This document shows, one piece after another, positions 17,230 through 26,073 of a stretch of DNA of 64,000 bases; position 1 is the first letter of the stretch, and the number at the start of each line of letters is the position of its first letter. A program made the translations under genes and the position numbers. The stretch spans positions 132,709-196,708 of the forward strand of contig JAOUBJ010000003.1 of the NCBI GenBank assembly GCA_029860345.1, read 5' to 3'. The DNA is from Candidatus Zixiibacteriota bacterium (lineage in GTDB: Bacteria > Zixibacteria > MSB-5A5 > GN15 > FEB-12). Under the pieces are notes generated by a model. It saw only the letters and a program-made list of their open reading frames with translations. It was not told the DNA's origin and searched no databases.

Positions 17230-19344
17230 ATGATGAGACAGTTGAGAATTGCAGCAGTGGGGCTGGCCGTTTTGATAGCGGTTTTCTCAGGCTGCGAGAG
17301 AAAGGTCACCGAGGAAGTGACCAAAATCGTCGCAGCCGAGGACGCTGCCGAATACATCGGAAGCTCTGCCTGTGGCGCATGTCATGCAGCTACCTATGAG
17401 AGTTTCCAGAACACCGGACACCCTTACAAGCTAAACGAGGCTGAAGATGTCCAGGCGGGTGACTACTATCCGTTCAGCGATGTGCCCGATGCGCCCTCTA
17501 TAGTATCATGGGACGATGTTGACAAAGTGATCGGTGGCTTCTGGTGGAAAGCGCGATTCATTCGCCACTCAGGCTCTATAGTTACCGGCGCCGCGGTCCA
17601 GTACAATCTGGCCACCGAGGGATGGGTCGGCTACCATGATGGGGAGGACCTCCCCTACGATTGTGGTCCCTGTCACATGACCGCCTATCGCGATACCGGC
17701 AACCAGGAAGGCCACGACAGCCTGATCGGTACCTGGGCATTCGGCGGCGTTCAGTGCGAGGAATGCCACGGTGCCGGTAGTCTGCATGCTTCCACACCCT
17801 ACGATGTCGCCATGAAAATCGACCGCTCCAACGAAGGTTGCGGCAAGTGCCACATCCGCGGCGATGTCAATAAGATTCCGGCCAGCGGAAGTTTTGTGAA
17901 GCATCACGAACAGTGGAACGAGATGTTCACCACCAAGCACGCCTCTATCCAGTGTGTGGACTGTCACGACGTGCACTATGGTTTGCATCCGGATAGCCCC
18001 GACCGCGACATGGCTATCAAGCTCACCTGTGAGAATTGCCATCTGGAAAAAACAGAATCGTTCGGGCGGACCGATATCGAGGAACACCTAAGCAGCCCGT
18101 TCGCGCCCGGCTGTATCGATTGCCACATGCCCAAAGGAGCCAAATCGGCCGTGGCAGCGGATACTTATGTCGGCGACGTGACTTCGCATTTGTGGCGGAT
18201 CAATACCGATGTCGACGCCGAGTACATCACCGACAACTTCGCCAACGGTTACCTGACTGTGGAGTACACCTGCCTTCAGTGTCACACCACCGAAGACAAG
18301 GCCTGGGCAGCGGCCAACGCCGACCGCTCCCACGCTCCCAACACGGCTGATACCGATGTTTGCATGACCTGCCACGACGGTTCCAACAATCTCGCTCAAA
18401 AAGTGATTGCCGCCACTCGTCAGTGGGAGTTCTCACTCCACGCAACCGGCGAACGCTCTGATCGCAGCCGTGGCTCTTGCGCTCCGTGTCATACCAATGA
18501 AGGATTCATAGCCGATCTTGAGGGTGAAGAAGTTGCCGGCGACGTCTTCAACGCCATCGGTTGTTTCACTTGCCACGATCCTCACACCAATGGATCGTTC
18601 GCTATCAGAACCACCGATGAAGTGGAGCTGGGCGACGGCACCGAATTCGACAACGGTATCTCAAATCTGTGTGCCAACTGCCACAAGAGCCGTCGCGATG
18701 TAGCTACCTACGTCGTAGCCGGCAAGGAAATGAGCAACCACTTCGGTCCCCATCACGGACCTCATGCCGACATGGTGATGGGCACAAACGCCTATGAGTA
18801 CGACGGATATACCTACACCAACTCGTGGCACACGTCTGGAATCGACGATCCCTGCCTGAGCTGCCACTACGACGAAGCCGACCGTTACGAATTCGGTGGA
18901 CATAGCTTCCGAATGAGGAACGAGGACGGCGATGAAAACGTCGAGGCCTGCAATATTACCGGCTGTCACGGCGACGAGTTCGAAATCGACAGCTTGAACA
19001 GGGTTGCCGACGCGGACTTCGACGGTGACGGTAACATCGAAGGCGTATTCGATGAGATCGAGGGTCTTATTGATGACCTGCAGGATGAGTTGATCGCGGC
19101 CGGCCTGCTCGAATGGATTGCCGAGGATGGCATTTGGGAACCTACCGATGACCTGGTTGTGCCGAACGTTGACAGTTTGGGCGCTGTCTACAACTGGGCC
19201 TTCGTCCATGAGGACCAGTCGCACGGCATCCACAACACTCTGTACGCTGTGGGGCTCTTGCGATCAGCCTATAATTACATGACGACCGGTGATCCCAACG
19301 GCGCTCCCGCCAGGCGGAAACCTGTCATGTTGACAACTCATTAG
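17230..19344 (+). CDS. outer-membrane lipoprotein multihaem cytochrome c
   Basis: A 704-residue lipoprotein: the lipobox FSGC puts the lipidated Cys at residue 22. It has thirteen CXXCH motifs (starting at 48, 145, 176, 204, 242, 267, 295, 348, 378, 417, 445, 481, 542) and one CX4CH, CNITGCH (574-580). After residue 585 there is an acidic haem-free tail with a calcium-like loop DADFDGDGN and a segment around GIHNTLYAVGLLRSA. It lies 7 bases after the barrel gene, with GAGGAG before the start. In porin-cytochrome complexes the third protein is an outer cytochrome that meets the external acceptor; this is the natural candidate, though it looks unlike MtrC/OmcA in domain layout. A strong terminator follows. 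Confidence 0.85.
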   Translation: MMRQLRIAAVGLAVLIAVFSGCERKVTEEVTKIVAAEDAAEYIGSSACGACHAATYESFQNTGHPYKLNEAEDVQAGDYYPFSDVPDAPSIVSWDDVDKVIGGFWWKARFIRHSGSIVTGAAVQYNLATEGWVGYHDGEDLPYDCGPCHMTAYRDTGNQEGHDSLIGTWAFGGVQCEECHGAGSLHASTPYDVAMKIDRSNEGCGKCHIRGDVNKIPASGSFVKHHEQWNEMFTTKHASIQCVDCHDVHYGLHPDSPDRDMAIKLTCENCHLEKTESFGRTDIEEHLSSPFAPGCIDCHMPKGAKSAVAADTYVGDVTSHLWRINTDVDAEYITDNFANGYLTVEYTCLQCHTTEDKAWAAANADRSHAPNTADTDVCMTCHDGSNNLAQKVIAATRQWEFSLHATGERSDRSRGSCAPCHTNEGFIADLEGEEVAGDVFNAIGCFTCHDPHTNGSFAIRTTDEVELGDGTEFDNGISNLCANCHKSRRDVATYVVAGKEMSNHFGPHHGPHADMVMGTNAYEYDGYTYTNSWHTSGIDDPCLSCHYDEADRYEFGGHSFRMRNEDGDENVEACNITGCHGDEFEIDSLNRVADADFDGDGNIEGVFDEIEGLIDDLQDELIAAGLLEWIAEDGIWEPTDDLVVPNVDSLGAVYNWAFVHEDQSHGIHNTLYAVGLLRSAYNYMTTGDPNGAPARRKPVMLTTH

Positions 19345-19361
19345 ATTGTATTTGTTGTGTG

Positions 19362-19395
19362 AAAAGGCCCCTTCAGACGAAGGGGCCTTTTTTGT
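19362..19395 (+). terminator. rho-independent terminator of the porin-cytochrome operon
   Basis: A 12-bp perfect stem AAAAGGCCCCTT (19362-19373) / AAGGGGCCTTTT (19380-19391) with a 6-base loop and following Ts. It ends the 14686-19344 operon. Confidence 0.93.
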
Positions 19396-19429
19396 ACGCG
19401 CATCCGAGTGAGCGTATCAAGCCGCTCCC

Positions 19430-19718
19430 CTCATTAGCTGTTCTCTTCGCAGGTCAGTCCGCCGTGGCGGATTGTGGTCGTGACAATTCGACGAGTGGCC
19501 GTTTCACACTTTGTTCCCTCGTTCAGCAGGGTCCTGGCCTCACCAATGGTGAAGCTGAGACCCAGCTGCTGCCATGGCGCAGGGTCTCACGCTGCCTTTG
19601 GCAGCGAAGGACCCAGCGCAACCCTATCATGACACAACCTGTCCGCCCAGGATGTGGTGAAGGGCGCGCGAAGCGAGAGGGAGCCATTGATGGCCCATCT
19701 ATGGGTCCCCTCTCACAA
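19430..19718. repeat. compound palindromic repeat region
   Basis: No gene. Nested short palindromes include CCGCCGTGGCGG (19461-19472), GCTGC-CTTTG-GCAGC, and GAGAGGG...CCCCTCTC close to the end of the neighbouring cytochrome gene. CATGACACAA (19628-19637) and GGGCGCGCGAAGC (19662-19674) repeat the two halves of the 24-base tandem unit at 12257, here separated by 24 other bases. It is the same class of dispersed repeat as at 12.1, 33.6 and 56.0 kb. Confidence 0.6.
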
Positions 19719-21689
19719 TCAAGTGTCGGCTGCGCGTTCCTTGCGCACTCTGTCATCCTTGCTTTCGCCAACACTGTCGCGCGAAGCCATATTCTCACGA
19801 TCCAGTTCCAGTATGATCGGATCTTCGGGATGCTCGTGACGATACTTGTCGACCGGCATCTTGCCTGAGTACCAGGCCGGGTTCATCGGATAGGTTCCGG
19901 GATTGAAAACAGTGGCATATAGATGCCAAACCATAATGGCCAGCGTGGCCAACCAGGCCTCATAGAAGTGAACCACCAACGCCACATCCAGATATGACTT
20001 GGAGAGCCACCCAATGAAGAAGTTGTCGAACCACAAGAGCAGTCCCGTTGCCACCATTACTACCGTACCCCAAACAAGCGCCCAGTACTCCGCTTTCTCA
20101 ATATAGGCGAAGCGTCCGAAACGAGGCTTGTCTTTGGCCAGGCCAAGATTGTAGCCGATCAGTTGAATCGCCTGTCGCAAGTCTGTCATGGTCGGGATCA
20201 TGTCCCTGAGGAAGCCTCTCCCGCGAGCCGTCATCAAGTAGAGCAGATGCCAAACAGTGGTCACTATCAACATCACCGCCGAAATACGGTGGATCGTGCC
20301 ACGGAGTTCGAAGCCGCCTTCCCACCCAAACAAAAGGTGAACCCATGTAGAATCGGAATACCTGAGAGCGAAGCCGGATACCACCAATGAAATGAAGGAC
20401 ACTGTCAGAAACGTGTGCTGCCACACTTCGCTTCTCGTCATGCGGACCAGTTGGGGACCCTTGCTGACTTTCTGAATCTCCTTGCGAAGGTCGATCAGCC
20501 AGTGAAGAAGCATACCCCCAATAACAAGAAGGATCAACCAAATATAGATATCTTTGACAATATTGGCCAGACGGTTGTCTTCCAAACCGGGATCACCATG
20601 GATTGGGGTCTGAGCTATCTCGGCTGAAATCTCGGGGTGACAGTTACCACAAGTTTCTTCAAGATTGTCGGCGTGGATCGATGACGTCGGATCGCTGTGA
20701 TCAAGGATGCGGTGACCACCGTGACAGGAAGCACAATTGGCCACCGACTGATCGCCAGCCTGGCTCTTCAATCCGTGATAGCTGTCGACATAGCTGACCT
20801 CTTCACCAGTGGGGATTTCATACTTTTCATTCAAGGCCGCCGATTCGTGACAGGGGCTGCAAGTAGCTTCGGCAATTCGGTCGGGACTTACCGGCGAACG
20901 AGGATCACTGGAGGCTATGATCCCGTGCTCACCGTGACAGTGGGTGCAGACCGGCGAATCATTATCCCCCTGCAGAACCAGTTGACCATGAATGCCATCC
21001 CAGAAGTCGCGCTCGATTCGTTGATGGCATTTTCCGCAGGTCTTTGGAATATTGAAATGGTTGACCGATGACTCCAGATGATTGGCCGCCAAAATATGAT
21101 GCGAACTGCCACCGGGGGAATGACAATCGACACAGGTTGCGGCCGAGTAGATACCGCCAATCTCGGTCTTCCCATGAACTGAACTTTGGTATGTCTGTAC
21201 CGCCTGATCGTAAAGAGTCACATGCTTCTCGGTCATATCCAGATTCTCATGGCACTTTCCGCACGTATACGGCAGATTGATCGGATTCACCCGAGATTGC
21301 TTCTCACTTGAGGCCAGAATATCGTGACGACCATGACAATTCGCGCAGCCGGGAATATCCACGCCACTCTCGGTCTTGAGTCGGCCATGCCACATGTATG
21401 TTTCGCTCACATCGGAGTGGCAGTCGCCGCATGGAACAGAGCCGGGCGTCTCCTCGTGCGGCAACTGTTCAATATCCAAATGACAATCGGTACATGAGAA
21501 TCCCTCATGAACCGAGCCGTTCAAGGCGACATCAAAAGCATGGTCACCATTGTCCTCGGTAACATCGTGGCAATCCAAACATGCGGTGGTACCGTCTCCT
21601 ACATCTTCCTGCGCCCGGACAGGCACCCCGACACAAATCAGAAGAACCAGAAGGGCCGACCAAAAACCAATGTTATGCGTTCGTATCAT
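19719..21689 (-). CDS. CbcL-like fusion: 11-haem cytochrome c plus membrane cytochrome b
   Basis: A 656-residue protein: signal peptide (1-26), eleven CXXCH motifs between residues 37 and 351 (CLDCH, CTDCH, CGDCH, CANCH, CGKCH, CVDCH, CGKCH, CTHCH, CSPCH, CASCH, CGNCH), then a membrane domain from about 382 with HydC/FdnI-type cytochrome b helices and histidines (IHRISAVMLIVTTVWH; VVHFYEAWLATLAIMVWH). This order matches CbcL of Geobacter, an inner-membrane quinol oxidase feeding the extracellular route. The CASCHGGH and HGEHGIIASSDP stretches repeat every 60-70 residues. It is divergent from the 19-haem relative at 22180. The last 20 or so residues are charged and abut a repeat region. Function inferred from architecture. 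Confidence 0.85.
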   Translation of the reverse strand: MIRTHNIGFWSALLVLLICVGVPVRAQEDVGDGTTACLDCHDVTEDNGDHAFDVALNGSVHEGFSCTDCHLDIEQLPHEETPGSVPCGDCHSDVSETYMWHGRLKTESGVDIPGCANCHGRHDILASSEKQSRVNPINLPYTCGKCHENLDMTEKHVTLYDQAVQTYQSSVHGKTEIGGIYSAATCVDCHSPGGSSHHILAANHLESSVNHFNIPKTCGKCHQRIERDFWDGIHGQLVLQGDNDSPVCTHCHGEHGIIASSDPRSPVSPDRIAEATCSPCHESAALNEKYEIPTGEEVSYVDSYHGLKSQAGDQSVANCASCHGGHRILDHSDPTSSIHADNLEETCGNCHPEISAEIAQTPIHGDPGLEDNRLANIVKDIYIWLILLVIGGMLLHWLIDLRKEIQKVSKGPQLVRMTRSEVWQHTFLTVSFISLVVSGFALRYSDSTWVHLLFGWEGGFELRGTIHRISAVMLIVTTVWHLLYLMTARGRGFLRDMIPTMTDLRQAIQLIGYNLGLAKDKPRFGRFAYIEKAEYWALVWGTVVMVATGLLLWFDNFFIGWLSKSYLDVALVVHFYEAWLATLAIMVWHLYATVFNPGTYPMNPAWYSGKMPVDKYRHEHPEDPIILELDRENMASRDSVGESKDDRVRKERAADT

Positions 21690-22179
21690 TTAACTCTCCT
21701 TTTGAGTCTATTTTCTCTCATCGGCTGTACAAGGTCAATACTTGCGTGCCTGAGTCCAAAGTAAGTAAATTTCATGTGAAATCTTTCACAAATATCCACA
21801 AAAAAAAGTCAATCATCATTCTCATATTATCATAATACCGATTTACGTATTTGGCAAGCGGAAAAAACAGATAAAACTATCCCTATTCTGGTTTTGTATT
21901 GATTCTTGGGGGTTTTCAAGGGGAAAACTGTCTTGTTTGCACCCGGTTTGCAGCGGCAGGCTATCTGTTTATTGAGGCGGAACAGCCTCTGGAGGCGCCT
22001 TGATCTGGATTGAGCACGAGATCAAGCATATAAACCATGTGAATAATTTCTCTAAAATATACCAATCTTGACAGGTTTTCTCTTGACCAGGCGAGAAAGT
22101 TTATTATGCTTATGGAAAGTTATCGGCTGAATGTCTCAGCCGAGGCTTTGGATTTGACATTGAGGACAAAGAGAGACTT
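21690..22179. other. 490-base divergent promoter region of the two CbcL-like genes
   Basis: No gene. It is markedly AT-rich from 21760 to 21850, consistent with promoter and activator sites. A candidate promoter for the plus-strand gene is listed separately. No palindromic operator or riboswitch was recognised. Confidence 0.5.
22083..22110 (+). promoter_or_regulatory. candidate sigma-70-like promoter for the 19-haem gene
   Basis: TTGACC (22083-22088), a 16-base spacer and TATGCT (22105-22110), 70 bases before the start codon. A further TTGACA lies at 22068-22073. It is a weak match; treat as a suggestion. Confidence 0.3.
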
Positions 22180-24981
22180 GTGACCAACAACATTTCCGGA
22201 CGCTTGAGCCTTTTCATCTTCGTTCTGCTGACCATTTTCATTGCGGGACCGGCCTCGGCCCAGGAGGTTGATGACTGTCTGGCCTGCCATGATGATCCCG
22301 ACCTTACCAAAGAACGCCGGGGCCGAGAGGTATCCCTGTTTGTCAACCTGGATAGCTTTCACAAATCGGTCCATGGAGATCAGGATTGTATCGATTGTCA
22401 CCAGGACCTTACCGATGTTGACTTTCCGCATGAGGATTCCCTTGAACCTGTCGACTGCTCAATGTGTCACGACGACGTGGCCGAGACCTACATGGCCAGT
22501 CTGCACGGCGAGTTGGTGGCCAAAGGTGAAGACCTGGCGCCTAAGTGCTGGGACTGTCATGGTGCTCATGATATAGTAGGACCGGATCAGCCCGGTTCGG
22601 CTGTTACCAAGTTCAATATTCCGGTTATGTGCGGGCGATGTCATAAAGAGGGTTCGGCAGTGACGCGAGCCTATGATATCCCGGAAGACAGCGTTCTTTC
22701 CAACTACTCGCAATCGATCCACGGCGTTGGTCTGTTTCAACGAGGGTTAACTGTTACCGCAGTATGTGTGGATTGCCACACCGCGCATAACGTCCGTGAC
22801 CACACCGATCCTGAATCGTCGATTCATCGCGGCAATGTCGCCAACACCTGTCAACAGTGTCACGGCCAGATTGAGAAGGTCCATCGCAAAGTAATCCGCG
22901 GCGAGTTATGGGAGAAGCAACCCGAGCAGGTGCCGGTGTGTGTGGACTGTCACTCCCCTCACAAAATCCGGAGAGTATTCTACGAAGAAGGGATGGCCGA
23001 CCGCGAATGCATGGAATGCCACCAACAACCTGATCTTTCCATAACCAGGGACGGCGAGGTTCATTCGCTGTATGTCGACTCCATCGAAACGCACAGCTCG
23101 ATACACCGCAACACTTCCTGCGCCCAGTGTCATACCGGTGCAACACCCGGACTCGACAGACCCTGCGCCACCGTGGCTACAAGTGTGGACTGTTCCAATT
23201 GCCATCCCGAGATTGTCGACATTTATAAGACCGGTATGCACGGTACCCTGGCCGATAGGGGCGACGAAGATGCTCCGTCATGCACAGATTGTCACGGTAT
23301 ACACGATATTCGCGAGAAACTCGACAAGCTCTCACCCACCTTTCCCACCAACGTCCCCGAACTTTGCGGAAAGTGTCACCGCGAAGGTAACCAGGCAGCC
23401 GTGAGATACTACAATGGAGCGGAGCATCCGGACCATATCGTCGAGAACTACCGCATGTCGATTCACGGTAAGGGACTTCTGCAAAGCGGGCTGATTGTGA
23501 CCGCTATGTGCACCGACTGCCATACGGCGCACCATGTCTTGCCCCATGATGACCCGGAATCGAGCATACACCACGACAAAATTGCTGAGACTTGTGCCAA
23601 TTGTCACCACGGTATCTATGAACAGTTCACCAGTAGTGTTCACTCGCCCACCGTCACGGACACCGACAAACCGTTGCCCAACTGCAAGGACTGTCACCAG
23701 TCGCATACCATCAGTCGCGCCGACAAAGTAGATTTCAGACTGACGCTAAGAGACCAGTGCGGCGGCTGTCACGAGGAGGTTACCGAAAGTTACTTTGAGA
23801 CATTTCACGGCAAGGTATCCAAGTTGGGCTACTCGGCCGCGGCGCAGTGCTACGATTGTCACGGCGCTCACAATATACTCCCACCCGACAATCCGAAATC
23901 TACTCTGGCCCGACAGCATATTGTCGAGACCTGCGGCAAATGCCACAGCGGTTCTCATCGCCAGTTTGCCGGATACCTGACCCACGCCACCCACCATGAT
24001 CGGGACAAGTACCCGATTTTGTTTTACACTTTCTGGTTCATGACCTGCCTGTTGATCGGTACCCTGGTAATCGCCTTGACCCACACGCTACTGTGGTTGC
24101 CGCGCTCCTTCCAGGCCATGCGGCAGCATAAAAAGATGCGCGAGGACATGCGCGGACAGTTGCAGTATCGAAGATTCAAACCGCTGCATAGCCGGTTGCA
24201 CATTCTGGTGGTCATCAGTTTCCTCGGACTGGCCTTGACCGGCATGACCCTCAAGTTCTCCTACCTCGGTTGGGCTCAATGGATATCGGCTCTGCTGGGC
24301 GGTTTTGAATCGGCCGGGTTCATACATCGCTTGTGCGCGGTAATCACTTTCTTCTACTTCGGGGTGCATGTCTTCGATCTCATCTGGGTGAATCGGCACA
24401 AGAAGGTATCTCTGAAAGCGATGCTACGAAGCCCATATTCGATGTTGCCGAACTGGACGGATGCAAAAGAAGTGTATCACACCTTGAAGTGGTTCATCGG
24501 CATGGGCCCGCGCCCGGCTTACGGACGCTGGACCTACTGGGAGAAGTTTGACTACTTTGCCGTCTTTTGGGGTGTCGCTATTATCGGCAGCACCGGACTA
24601 ATGCTGTGGTTCCCGGAGTTTTTCACGCATCTCTTCCCCGGTTGGTTCATAAATGTGGCCACGATCATACACTCGGACGAAGCCCTTCTGGCGGTGGCCT
24701 TTATTTTCACCGTGCACTTTTTCAACACCCATTTTCGGCCGGACAAATTCCCGATGGATACGGTCATTTTCACCGGTCGCATGCCGCTTGAAGAACTCAG
24801 GCTGGAACGCCCCCGCGAATACGATCACCTGGTCAAGACTCATCAGTTGAGAAAGCACCTCATCGAACCGTTACCGCCGGCCATGGAGCGAACGGCGCGA
24901 GTTTTCGGCGCCATCGCCTTGACTATCGGGATCACCATAATCCTGCTCATTGTCTACGCCGAAGTATTCGGTTATCGTTGA
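22180..24981 (+). CDS. CbcL-like fusion: 19-haem cytochrome c plus membrane cytochrome b
   Basis: A 933-residue protein starting at GTG 22180. Signal peptide (1-28); nineteen CXXCH motifs between about residues 33 and 612, the last being CGKCH followed by SGSHRQF; then a membrane cytochrome b domain from about 613 to the end, with paired-His helices (FIHRLCAVITFFYFGVHVF; IIHSDEALLAVAFIFTVHFF). The periplasmic part contains an internal duplication: CWDCHGAHDI...CGRCHKEG...CVDCHTAHNV...DPESSIH and CTDCHGIHDI...CGKCHREG...CTDCHTAHHV...DPESSIH. It is built like the divergent 11-haem protein but much larger. Probably a quinone-linked inner-membrane oxidoreductase with a long haem arm reaching across the periplasm. 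Confidence 0.85.
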   Translation: MTNNISGRLSLFIFVLLTIFIAGPASAQEVDDCLACHDDPDLTKERRGREVSLFVNLDSFHKSVHGDQDCIDCHQDLTDVDFPHEDSLEPVDCSMCHDDVAETYMASLHGELVAKGEDLAPKCWDCHGAHDIVGPDQPGSAVTKFNIPVMCGRCHKEGSAVTRAYDIPEDSVLSNYSQSIHGVGLFQRGLTVTAVCVDCHTAHNVRDHTDPESSIHRGNVANTCQQCHGQIEKVHRKVIRGELWEKQPEQVPVCVDCHSPHKIRRVFYEEGMADRECMECHQQPDLSITRDGEVHSLYVDSIETHSSIHRNTSCAQCHTGATPGLDRPCATVATSVDCSNCHPEIVDIYKTGMHGTLADRGDEDAPSCTDCHGIHDIREKLDKLSPTFPTNVPELCGKCHREGNQAAVRYYNGAEHPDHIVENYRMSIHGKGLLQSGLIVTAMCTDCHTAHHVLPHDDPESSIHHDKIAETCANCHHGIYEQFTSSVHSPTVTDTDKPLPNCKDCHQSHTISRADKVDFRLTLRDQCGGCHEEVTESYFETFHGKVSKLGYSAAAQCYDCHGAHNILPPDNPKSTLARQHIVETCGKCHSGSHRQFAGYLTHATHHDRDKYPILFYTFWFMTCLLIGTLVIALTHTLLWLPRSFQAMRQHKKMREDMRGQLQYRRFKPLHSRLHILVVISFLGLALTGMTLKFSYLGWAQWISALLGGFESAGFIHRLCAVITFFYFGVHVFDLIWVNRHKKVSLKAMLRSPYSMLPNWTDAKEVYHTLKWFIGMGPRPAYGRWTYWEKFDYFAVFWGVAIIGSTGLMLWFPEFFTHLFPGWFINVATIIHSDEALLAVAFIFTVHFFNTHFRPDKFPMDTVIFTGRMPLEELRLERPREYDHLVKTHQLRKHLIEPLPPAMERTARVFGAIALTIGITIILLIVYAEVFGYR

Positions 24982-25145
24982 TTGGCGTCTGGCCCACAGT
25001 CTATTTGTTGACTTTCGGGGCTCCAGTCTATTGACTTAGAATTGTCCATCGAATCGGACCAAGGCCTTCTGGTGCCTGCTGATGCAAAGTGGCTTATTGG
25101 CAGTGGAGACCGGCACTTGGAGGAAGTCTATCAAGGAGGTTGGAG

Positions 25146-25610
25146 ATGGCTGAGACCATAAGAATTGTCAAATATTACTATGCGACTGTCGGTGACCGGC
25201 CGGGCGAAGCGAGGCGCTTGATGGAGCACCTCAGTGAAAGAGGGGTTAACCTGCTGGCCTTCACGGCCTTTCCCATCGAGGGGAACAGATCACAGTTGGA
25301 TTTCGTCCCCGACAAGTCCGAGGAGTTGCTGGCGGCCGCTGCCGATGCCGGCGTGGATCTGGTCGGCCCCAAGGAGGCCATTCTTATCCAGGGGGACGAC
25401 CGAGCGGGAGCCTTGCATGACCATCATCTGAAACTGGCCAACGCCAACATCAACGTGCACGCCGCTAATGGTGTCGCCTGCGGATCAGGACGCTTCGGCT
25501 ATATCCTGTGGGTGGCGCCGTCTGATGTCAAAAGCGCCACCGAGGTGCTGATGGGCAGCGAAACCGACGGCCCCCATGGCACCCTGCGTCCGGGCGGGGT
25601 GGATTGGTAG
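25146..25610 (+). CDS. small protein with two ACT-like domains
   Basis: A 154-residue cytoplasmic protein. The ATG at 25146 has AAGGAGGT (25133-25140) at good spacing; the open frame upstream has no such site. Residues 18-75 (GEARRLMEHLSERGVNLLAF) and 85-145 (DRAGALHDHHLKLANANINV) each look like the beta-alpha-beta-beta-alpha-beta ACT fold, which binds small ligands, often amino acids. There is no catalytic domain, so it is a free-standing ligand sensor. The neighbours are unrelated and the ligand is unknown. Confidence 0.75.
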   Translation: MAETIRIVKYYYATVGDRPGEARRLMEHLSERGVNLLAFTAFPIEGNRSQLDFVPDKSEELLAAAADAGVDLVGPKEAILIQGDDRAGALHDHHLKLANANINVHAANGVACGSGRFGYILWVAPSDVKSATEVLMGSETDGPHGTLRPGGVDW

Positions 25611-26073
25611 ATTCCTCTTCAGAGGATGAGGAGGCTTACGGCAAGGATCAGGTGCCATTCGGCGTGGAGTGGTCTGAGCTTCTAATGATCGAAAACACGC
25701 GGTTGAGCGGCCCGCATGATCACCGGCCGGCACCAGTATAGTGCGACTCCAATAACCCTGGCCACCGGATAGGTATCCCCGGTGAACCGTGTCAACGGAA
25801 GCGCGATCAGTTGATTCGCTCCGACGACACCTTTTGTTGAGCGCTTTACGGGCTGGTATATTTCCAAAAACGCTTGACAGACCCACCTTGTCCATTAGAT
25901 TCAATTGTATTGCTCTGGGTCCGAATGTTGGCTTCCTAAATGGGGAGATCAGATTCTCTTCCCGCGGCGGCAACTCCCGCCCCGGGAACAAAGTTCTCTC
26001 AAACAACACACTGTGTTAAAAATGGGTAGGACCGCAAATCCCGCCCGGACTCCAAAGGCAAAGGAGACCAGTC
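25611..26073. other. 463-base gap upstream of the phosphoesterase gene
   Basis: No credible gene on either strand. It holds a candidate promoter at 25874-25901 and a GC-rich palindromic stretch CCCGCGGCGGCAACTCCCGC near 25962. Otherwise nothing recognised. Confidence 0.4.
25874..25901 (+). promoter_or_regulatory. candidate sigma-70-like promoter
   Basis: TTGACA (25874-25879), a 16-base spacer and TAGATT (25896-25901), 172 bases before the phosphoesterase start. The -35 is perfect and the -10 is fair. Confidence 0.35.

Noticed and set aside
19359-19868. A 169-codon plus-strand open frame after the cytochrome operon
   Set aside because: It runs through a terminator and palindromic repeats and then into the antisense of the CbcL-like gene; no coding signal.
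25611-26073. Small open frames of 60-76 codons
   Set aside because: No ribosome site, no domain and odd composition; the region looks like a promoter-containing gap.
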